This document shows, in pieces, positions 21,001 to 31,800 of a stretch of DNA of 64,000 nt (positions are counted from its first letter, which is position 1; every line of letters starts with the position of its first letter). The notes beneath the pieces are model-generated. The model searched no databases and had not been told where the DNA came from. It worked only from the letters and a program-made list of their open reading frames with translations. The stretch spans positions 7,192,001-7,256,000 of the forward strand of contig OX637334.1 in NCBI GenBank assembly GCA_951799405.1, read 5' to 3'. Source of the stretch: Agapetus fuscipes (Eukaryota; Arthropoda; Insecta; Trichoptera; Glossosomatidae). The translations under genes were made by a program, and so were the position numbers.

Positions 21001-21114
21001 ATAATAAAGGTTAAAAGCACCTCATTGATAACAGCGGAACATTCTACGCGTATAAAATTGAAACTTCTGAAATCGATGTTTCCTATGCTTGGCCAAGCCG
21101 CCGCGCCGCGCCGA

Positions 21115-21612
21115 CCGGACTTTTTACGAGCTTGGTCGTCGCTTCAAAAAGGCAAGCAAGACCCTGTCAGGCTGGATAGACCTTTTAACTCTTAAGTGCC
21201 GGAACGCGGATCCGCGCTCATAGTACTAAATGCGATTTTTTTCATTTTTCTTTAGTTTTTACACAGCAATAAGATCGAAAATTGCATGCAATACTGCTAT
21301 GGCAGAAAATCGCTGGCACTTCAGAGGTTTATGGGAAAGGTAGTGAATTTTACAACCCAGCGAAGAGCATTTTTAAATATAAATTGTTTTTTTGTGCTCC
21401 GCCGGGAATCGAAATAAATCATCCTTACCTTATTATTGTTATTGAACTCACGACTTTCCTATTAGAAGTCCGAAGCGTTATCACTGCACTACGGACCGGT
21501 CGGTTTTTTTCACCTTTAAATTCCTCTGCGGCACTACAACAAGTGTCATAGACCCCTGGAGTCTCTAGAATCTAGAGAGTCTCCCGCACAGGATTTCTTA
21601 AAAAAAAACATA
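21115..21612. mobile_element. Chimeric SINE family D with inverted tail
   Basis: 21115-21505 is an antisense SINE D (GAGCTTGGTCGTCGC to CGGACCGGTCGG) interrupted at about 21188-21325 by a segment with GGCACTT-type ends. It is followed at 21512-21612 by a sense-strand 3' end (CTCTGCGGCACTACAACAAG, GATTTCTTAAAAAAAAA). Confidence 0.55.
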
Positions 21613-22853
21613 AGAAATCAATTCGAGTTCTAAAAATTATTCAAATTAACAATTCAATTTCAAGGTTCAATCTTAAAAAATGAGGACTTCCTTGACCAAG
21701 AGCGAAAGACCAGCACTTTTTAAATTTTAAGTGATAGTAAAGCTGGCCTCCTTATCTGTGGAAGTAAATAGGCTCCACATGTTGAAATTGCATCGTGAAA
21801 TACGCCGTGTACAGCTAGTTATCTAATAAAGTCTAATCAATTAAGCATTACCAAATACTTAAGATAACGAGTAATAAAATCTCGTTATAACGAAATTCAA
21901 GGCACTGAATATTTTACACGTTATAGAAAAAGTTCGTTAAGTAAAAAAAAACAATTGATAAAGTAGGTGTAAGAATTGAAGTCTGTTGTGGAATTGATTA
22001 ATAAAACACAGAAAAAAGAACCATGGTGGTCAAAAGGTTACAAATAATTTTCAGATTTTCGTACAAAAATCAACTGAGTTCTTTTTTAGGCAATGCAAAC
22101 GACGCTCTTTCTCCACCATACGTTTTGGTACAATTTGTCGTTTACCATGCGTGGCATTCATTGTTGAAACCAGTTTTTACACGAGAAAAGATTTTAATGG
22201 ACTTTTTTTAGGGCCGTATTAGAGTTTAATTTTTATATTTTTACACTTAATACCTAATAAGTAAAATTAGGATTAGTAAAAAAAATAGTGAAAGTGTATT
22301 AATAGCAGTAATTTTTAATAGTTAATTTAAGTAAATCAACCATTAAAATCGTTATTGTAAAGGCAAAGGGGTATATCTGTCTCAGATCAAATTTTAAAGG
22401 AGAGCAAAAAAAACTTGTGAATCACATGTTTTTCTATGAAATCACATAAACATAAAACGCAACTACATAAATGATCCTGAGAAGTACAGTCCTATACATG
22501 TTAAAAATAAAACTAATTAAGTATTGCAACTACAGCTATATCCTTTTGCCAGATTATCGAGAACACTATTTTAGACATTTTGTGGAACAAGCTTAGAAAA
22601 TGAGAAAATTTGACAGAAATACCCCTTCGCCATTACACTACCGAAATATACCACCAAAATGACCACACGAACCTTGTTCATTTCATCATTACAGAGAGGT
22701 TTTCGTTATAAAGGAGAATCGTTATAGACAGGCTTTTACAATTATGTATTAGAATCATATCATTCAGAGTATTCGGTACCAAGTATTCGGTGACAGCCAA
22801 ACACTGTTTTAGTCTACAAAATCTAAATTTAAGCCGGCATCTAAAAATATAAG
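21613..22853. other. Upstream region of the nucleoside hydrolase
   Basis: AT-rich with no recognised repeat. The last 120 bp contain a GTATTCGGT direct duplication (22768 and 22784) and no TATA box at a usual distance. The transcription start could not be placed. Confidence 0.4.
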
Positions 22854-25800
22854 ATGAAATATTTAGCGTGCGCTATTTTCCAACTAGTTTGTTTAAGTTT
22901 CTCAGTGTTTTGCGAAGAATCAAGTGCTTGCAGATCTTCAAAATGTGTGTCGTAAGAAAACAACTAATTTATTAATGAAACTAATCAACAATATATAAAG
23001 ATATTCTTATAAACTTACACTTTTTGCGTCTTGCAATTTGTATAGAGAAGACTTTCTTATCTTCTTATTTTTGTACCGTGCCTGATCCCGCCGACATTGA
23101 CTATCTTTTGAGAGTAGGCATTTTGCCCGCTCTTATTGCTTATTTCCAAATTATTTTTAACACACCAAGTAGATTGGTAATCAATTCTATTACATATTTT
23201 TGCATTTACAGTTCTTGGCACTGATGAAAGGTATTGTTCTTGGTACTAAAACTGGCATATTCTTTTTCATCAATTTATTTAAGAGTGTCTTAACAATCTT
23301 TCAATACAAAGAAAAAGTCAGATTCTGTCGGACTTAACCTTATTTTTTTCAATCTCTACCCACGTGGGGTCATACTGCTACCCCCTTTTCACACGAGAAC
23401 TATTCTGTCCGGATTATCCCTTATATATCCCGTATTACTGGTCAGTTTGTGTAATGATTTCATACATTCCCATACCATACGCTCCTAGACTTTTCATAAT
23501 TCATAAGGTCTTTATTGTTTTTTATCAATATGTACAAAGTATTACAATAAAAATAAATTTTAAAAATCTAATTACAATAAATACTCCCCAAAGTAAGCAT
23601 AGCTTGTGTTTTGGGGAGGATTCCAACTTATCTTAACTTAAAATTAATCACTTAATAGATAAAAATCATAAAAAACAAAAATAATATATACACCATTTAG
23701 TCATTTACTCAGCAAAAACAGAAAGACAAAAAATAAAATAAAATAACATAAAGAGGTAACATGTTTAAATAGAAAATACAGAAATAGGAATTATACATAT
23801 ATACACACATGTAGATATATGAAAAAAATAACAAAAATAATAATGATAAGAATAATATACAAAAAACCAATCAAATATAAACACTCAACTATTTACACCT
23901 CTTTCAAATATTTGCTGATCATGTACTTAATGGCCCTAGGATCTGCGTGCTTATCATGCTTATACCTGGAAAAAAGTGCATTGTACCACCTTACACCCAA
24001 ATAATCGTAGTGATGTTGGCCGGTTGCTGTATTCTTTCTAGGAACTTTGATTAGAAGCGACTCTCTACGCGATCTACCACTCGGGATTACAATATCCCCC
24101 GGATTATATCCGTGGATAAAGTAATCCTTATGAACTTGGTAGAGAGCCGCTCTCTTATACAATTGGTCAATTGTTAGCACCGGAAAGTCATGATATAATT
24201 GCAATGTGGAATAGTCGAAAGGCTTCTTTAACATTATTTTGATAACCATTCTCTGCACCACCCTAAGAGGCTCGAGTGTTGTTTTAAATGTGCCGCCCCA
24301 TCCGACCATTCCATACTGCATCAATGACTGTCCAAGCGCAAAATAGGTAGACTTCAAAGTTTTTACCTCTAGAATATCTCTAATTTTGCGGAATACATAG
24401 TAAATTTTCCTTAGTCTTTCAATAGTTGTTTCTACATGCTCCTTCCATCTAATTCTGGAATCTATTTTAATACCTAGATATTTAACACTTTCCGCTTGAG
24501 AAATTAGGGGGCATGAGCAGGAGCACGCAGTTCCACTGACCAAGAAGTTAGTACAGCTATGTATTGCTATACTAAGTGAAAAAGGAAGACCCCTATTGTA
24601 GAGAGAGAATGGAATAAAATTTGTTTTTTCGGTATTCAGAGACAGGAAATTTTTGTCGAACCAATTTTTAAGTATGGTTAATTCCACGTTCGTTCTGCGA
24701 ACCACCTCTACCCATGACCCTCCCCTCACAATCATAGCCGTATCATCAGCAAAGGACAGGATTGAGGATGTGATCGGCAGAGAGAATGTCTCATTGACAT
24801 AAATAATAAACAATATTGGTCCAAGGACGGTGCCTTGCGGAATTCCGAATCGCGTTATTTTTCTAGAGCTTACTATCTTATTAATGCGTACCTGCTGAGT
24901 TCTATACTGCATGAAACTGCAAATCCATTTCCTCACACTGCCACATATTCCAATCCTGTTTAATTTGTTCAATAGGCCAGTATGGCTAACGCTATCAAAT
25001 GCCTTCCTTAGGTCGATAAATACACCCAGACATTTCTCTCCGGCATCTAGTGCCCCGTACACCATGGAAGTCAACCTTGATATGGCGTCGTCCGTGCCAA
25101 CACCCGTTCTAAAACCGAACTGATTTTTATTAAGTAAACCCTCTCTATTAATAAAATCTATGAGCTGTTTTTTCACTATTTTTTCGAAGATTTTCGAGAT
25201 ATTGGACGTGAGAGTTATAGGTCTATAATTCGATATATTACATGCATCCCCCGACTTGAAAATTGGTGTCACCACACCAACTTTGTACACCTCAGGAAAT
25301 ACACCATTATTCAGGCGGACATTTACTATGTGCGTGATGGGCCCCGACAGAGATGTTGAATTCTGCTTCAAAATATCCACAGATATTCTATCATAGCCAG
25401 GAGAGGATCCTCCTTTCATATCCTTTATAATATTTAATACCGTCTCGGAATTTATTGGCTGAAATATGTTGAACCCTGGATCGATGAGAGAATCGGGTTC
25501 TATTTCCCCGTAAGCGAAATTTGGATCTATCTGTCGAGCCAGATTTTCACCTACATCTGCAAAAAACTCATTAAAGCTATTAGCCATTTCAATTGGATGT
25601 TGTGTGAGTTCCATTGTTTTACCATCAACAATTATCCTTTTTATCTGTGATTTCTTCTTTTTCTTATTAATAATCTCATTTATGGATTGCCATACATGTT
25701 TTATATTACTGCCAGCTTGTTCAACCTTCCTAGAGAAGTAATCAATCTTGACCCTTCTTATTAACAGTGTCAGCATGTTTCGATACCTTTTGTACCTGTC

Positions 25801-28800
25801 ACTGACATTAGTGTCGCCAGGATGTCTCCGCATAATCTTATACAGCTTTTCTTTGTTTCGTATTGAAACCACCAAACCATGTGTGATCCATGGCTTCAGT
25901 CTATTATATTTGGAGGATTTGTTGCTTTGTCTCCGCACAGATATTTGCTCAACACTCGCCAAATAATCTTCAACAATATCGTGAAAATTCTTAGCACATA
26001 TATTTGCATCAAAAGAATCATAAACAGACTTCCAACTTTCATTCATCAGTCTCATTTTCAAATCCTCCAAATTAATCTTTTTTATTGGTTCATCATGTCG
26101 TACAGTATCATTTAATGCATTATTACTATTCATCAATCTCTGTATGAACAAAGACGTGTGATGATCCGTAATGTCACTCTTCCAAACAACAGTACATATG
26201 TCCTCCAGTTTGCTCAGTGGCGTATTGGACCAGAAATGGTCCAGACAGGACGGAGTTTGCCCATCCACCTCTCTGCTATATAAATTTGTACACAATTTAA
26301 AATTTAGTTCTGCTAGTGCGTTCATATATTCATTCTTTACAGTACTTATGCAAGTTTTTGCCACATTTACATTAAAATCGCCCACAATAATCACATTCAT
26401 ACTTCGACATTCATTTAGTAGCATCCTAAGTTCGTTAATAAATTCATTAACATTTGATTGGTGTGTTCTATATACAGAGATTATGCGATACAAAACGTTA
26501 TTCTTATAATAATCAATCTGTAGACAATTAACATTATTCATGATAATCTCTTTAACTCTTATATTATCATTATTACCGCGCACAAACACAACAATTCCAC
26601 TATTTTTATTTATATAATAATTACTACGGAAATATGAGTAATTTGGAATATCAAACGGTTCACTCCACTCATTTAGATGCGCTTCACAGAGTACAATCAA
26701 ATCAGGCAATCTATTAAGACAACTCAAATTTACTAGAAAACAATCCAGATTCTTTCGTATACTCCTAATATTTTGTTGTAATATAAATAGAGCATCATCT
26801 TCACATTTAGAATTTATAACATCATTACACTCCAATGCCGTGTGACACTCGTATTGAGCTATATTATACTGATTATCCACCTCATGCAAAAAGTCTGGAT
26901 TCATGATTCGTGATAAAATAGTTCACTTTTGAACCGGTAATCCCACAGAGTAGGTAATCCATAGACAAACCATAAACAATCCAGGCAGAATGAAATCTCG
27001 TGTGAAAATGCTGTTAGGCAACAAGGTGCACTAATGACATAGCTTTCAGAAATGCACTAGTGATTATTTATTTATTTAAGATTTATTTGAGATGGAACAC
27101 AATTTTTACAGAGACTTGTTCGCTCGCTTATCGGAACCAGTAAATGCTCTCTCGCTTCAAGCAAATCCTGCCTTAAGAATAATGAGCTGAAGAAGGGTCG
27201 AGAGTTCATTATAGCGTGTTTGGGGTTTTGCACCCACACTAGCACGCTAGAGTATGTACAAGAAGACTACAGGCACGCATACATTCATACATCTATCTCA
27301 ATGGCTGTAATTATTGCAAATCTGACAGTTTTTTTTATACTTGTACCTTGTAGGTAACAATAAAAAGTAATAATGATTTAAAACCTACCAATAACTCATA
27401 ATCATTACAATGCGAATATATCAAATACTTGTATACCTACATATTGAAATGTAGGTACTTACCGTTACGGTAGCAAATTATATAATATCTATTGTTTCAA
27501 TAATTTACCGGTCACTATATCCGACGTCATCTAGGAGTCATCTTTATCTGCTCCATTGGCTGAAAATTCAAAACAGGGTAGATTACACGTCTGTTTAACT
27601 GTATTTAAGTCAACACAAAACATTGCACCACTGTATATCTCAGAGCTATGTGTAATGGACGCAGTAAACGGAAACTGTCTGATCTGTACGCAGCGCTGCT
27701 GTACGAGTATATAGGCTAAATTATTTAAGGAAAATTTGACAGCGTATCTGTTCGGGGGTGGAAGTCCCGACGACCGTCGGTAGATCTTACCGTATCTATT
27801 TGAAGATTCGAGCTAATAAAACATGGCGGCGTGTTAACAGCTGATACATTTTATATGGAACAGCGATCAGCTGCTCACAGACCGTCATGTTTTATTGCGT
27901 CCTGTCTCCAAATAGGTACGGTAATATCTACCGACGGCCGACGAGACTATAGCTCTGCTGTGCCATTGCAGGAACTTCACAAAACGACACATTAATACGT
28001 CTGAATTTTATCTTTGTTCTACGACACATAAATGTGAAACATGTACTTATATATATTTCAGGAACAAACCTCCTCTGAACATCATCATCGATACAGATGC
28101 GGGATCGGACGATGCCATGGCTATATTTTATATGTTGAGAGCTGAAAAATATGCCAAAGAAGCTAGCTGCACGTAAGATAAACTTATAATATTTATTTAT
28201 ACTTCTATATTTATTCTTCTTATAATATATATTTATATCAACGTTATTTTTTATGATTTTTTTTATTAAATTCTTGAAGGAGAGTGAAATTCACCCATCA
28301 ATTTTCGCCTGGCCGGAAACAGGTACACGCAAGTAAGCTGCTCACGTATCGATAACTTTGGCCCTGGGATGGAGTCTTGACGACCGTCGCGTCGGTAGAT
28401 TCTTATTTGGTAATGTTCCTTGTTCGGGTACCTCTGATGCATAGCTCAGTTGGTACTTGGTAGAACACTTGCGTTCCATGCCAGAAGGCTAGCTTTTGAC
28501 TACTTACATATTTTACTGAGTGTGCATTTCTGCTGAGGCAATGGTAGTACAGTGGTTTTAGCCCTTATGTTCTGAATAATTTTGTTTATTTTCAGGTCGG
28601 GTCCAACCGTCAAAGCAATAACAGCAGTGAATGGGAATGCCTGCTTGGATAATGTTGTGACAAATGTACTCAAAGTCCTGACAACCGTCAATCGACTGGA
28701 TGTGAGTGAAATCATCATTGGAAATTATTAAAAAAAGAATAATCAGAAAATGCTTTTTTTTTTGTACATACATACATAGATGCTTCAAAGATATTTTCAT

Positions 28801-31800
28801 TTTTTGACCTTTTTCGAAAGATCAAATGTACTGTACAATTTTTTCTTCTTGACTTATAGGTTGGTATGAGGATGAAGACCCATAGGTAGGTAGATGTTGT
28901 ACAACGCATAGCCTGCTTGAAGTGGCGCTGGGCTGGTCACGTCGCAAGACAGACCAAAAAGAATTGTCCAATCGCGACTCACAATGTCCAAGCGGGAGTA
29001 TGGAGGCCCCAGGACGCCTCATCTGAGGTGGCTGATACAAAGGAATGGAGAAGATTGGAGGAGAATTCATCCAGGAGTGCTGAGACTGTATTGAGAAATA
29101 AGGAAGGAGAGTCACCAAATCTCATCTTTTAAGTTTGTTTATTTTCCAGATACCCTTGTACATAGGTGCTAACAGATCCATGATGTCAACGCCACCCAGG
29201 AGCAACTATTTTGGAGCCGATGGGCTAGGAGACTTTCCATGGAAGAATCCTCCATCACATGACTTGGCACAAAAAGAACACGCTGTCAATGCTCTCGTCA
29301 GGATGGTCAACGAAAACCCAGGTAAAATATTCAATTCTTCAGTTTCAAATCTTTTTTGAGGGGAATTTTTTCTTCAAAGTTCCTTGATTTATAGGTTGGT
29401 ATGCGGCTGACCACCCATACTTTGAAAAAAATGGTTCACTTTGCCAATGTCACCCCTGTCTCAGGGAAGGACGGCAAGAGTTGCAGGGCTTATATTCATT
29501 TGAGATGGGTTCTTATAATGTAGGTCCACTTGCGGCATGTGTTAGCGCGAAATTATACATGTCTGCTTGTGGGAATGCATTTAATATAAATCTTAAATGA
29601 TATATATCCTTGCAACTTAAATTAGATTAGATTAGATTAAAAAGCTATAGAAATCGCACGCTTCGAGGACGTACCTGTAGATTCACGAGATAAATGATAA
29701 GCTCCTTCAACTTTTTTAGCGCGGTCCCCTGGTCAAAGGCAGCCATGTTTTATCGCCCGCTATCTACCGATATGATCACTGGATAAGACAAGACTTCCTG
29801 TAAAAATAAGAGATTCATCTTAGAAATTTATCTAAAAGCAGATATTTAATCATGTGTGATTTCATCAATTTTTGAGGAGTCTTGAACAATAATTGTATAA
29901 AAAAAGCCTCAGAGCGAATCGATTGAGACCTCTTCTGCGCGTGGGTATACCTATTGCAAGATATCTTTTCAAGCAAAAATAAAACAACTTTTATGTTATG
30001 ATTAAAATCTTTCGATCTGTGATTCACAGTAAAGCTTTTTGTCTGCTCGTGAATCCTGAGATGACGATGTCCAGCTATCTTTCCACATATTTTTAGGAAG
30101 TTTTCCATTTGTGTACTGAGTACTGACCTGTATTGTCATCTCATTAGCTACGATATGTGCGAGTCTTTTATGACTCGTTTTGGTGACATGATCTCTCCAA
30201 AATTGATCTACTCCATCTTACTATGTCCTCTTATGCCACTATGCCCTCTTATGCCACTATGTCACTCCTGAAATATCACAGGCTACAACTTGAAACACTT
30301 ATTTCGTTTATCGATATCGGTATTTGCTTTTAGGTACAATCACGCTCTTGGCATTGGGTCCTCTTACGAACGTTGCAATGGCGATTCGGATGGATGAAAA
30401 TTTTGTGAAGAAGCTAAAGAAACTTGTCATTCTCGGTGGGAGTGTACACGGTAAGAAAAACAAACAAAATATGCTTGTATTGGAATATTTAAATTATTTC
30501 TAAACTAGTAATGAGACACTCGAAAAAATTTGGGAAGACCTGAGGAATGACCTGAGGGTGTTAGGCATGATTTTTCATTTCCAAACCTTGACGTTATGAA
30601 TACGACGTTCACAAAGATGAGGACCTATGTGGCACATTCTCTCGCATGTTAAAAGTCCATCAATATATCCATATTAGCAGCGCAAAGAACATTTAAGATT
30701 TACACTTAATGCACGCAATAAAGAAACACATGCATGAAGTCGTTACAAAAGAAAAAAGTCAAAACTCAAAATATTAAATACGAACTCTGTAACTCTTGTC
30801 GTCTTTCCCGAAAACGGATGTGAACTATTTTTTACAGTGTCGGTGGTCAGCCTCATTCGTCATTCACAGATCAACTACTAAAGAAGGCTTCTGTATAAGG
30901 TAATATGTTACATTTTTCAGGTAGAGGAAACATATTACCAGGAGTGGAATTCAATTTCTATATGGATCCCATAGCGGTCTATGTTGTAGTGAATGATGCA
31001 GAGTTCCTCCCTCATCAAGTAATGTTGGTACCGTTGGAGGCGAATACAGAGATGAACATCCCGATGGTAACTTTTCTCTATTCTCTAGTTTTATCTAATT
31101 CTTGTAGAACGGCTCAAATTCATCCTTTTGCAGACGACGTCAAAGCTATCAGAACTTGGCAGTTTCACTACGTACCTACTCATACTCATACTCTTACTTT
31201 GCCTAACTGCCCGTTGATGGAACGTATTACCGGTATATGTGTCCATCCTAATTCAATCCTGGTGCATTCAAATCCAACATCAGTCACCACTATTCCTTGA
31301 CTTATAGTTTGGTATGAGGCTGACCACCTATACTGTAAAAATGTTTCACTTTTGTCACCCTTGATTTAGGGAATGTCGGAAAAGTTGCTGGGTTATGTTC
31401 TTTTGAGATTTGGATTTTAATAATAAGTAGGTACACAAGGGTGTCCCGACAAAATGTCTGTTGACAGAATGTCCACTGACACAATGTCCATTGACAAAAT
31501 TTCCATGCGGCATAACGTCCACCGACATAAAGTCTACCGACAAAATGTCGGTGGACATTTTGTTCATCTTAAAAGATGTCTATCGATGTAATATGCTCAG
31601 TATCTCCAGTGACTGTCGGCAGCCAATCTGCTTGTCGTTTCCTTGGAGCAGGTCATTCAGGGTGCACTTTTCACCTATTATGGGGCAAACTGGCATATGG
31701 GTCGAGTCCTGGATGATGAAAAAACATGACAAAGATAAAATGTTGTCTTATAAACAGGAATGGAGGAAGAACGTACTGGGAGCTCTGGATTCCGTTGAGA

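Larger units (their letters stand above)
23375..27015. repeat. MITE family H copy split by a LINE
   Basis: 23380-23495 (TTTTCACACGAGAACTATTC, ending CATACCATACGCTCC) is the left part of a family whose intact copies are at 37605-37800 and 32390-32565. 26960-27015, antisense, ends TCTCGTGTGAAAA. The two are the inverted ends of one MITE, with the LINE between them. Confidence 0.6.

Noticed and set aside
31461..31757. Upstream extension of nucleoside hydrolase exon 7 through the GACAAAATGTC array
   Set aside because: Splicing at TTATAAACAG|GAA (31757/31758) gives the expected NIPM-EWRKNVLG join; the upstream frame is intronic repeat.
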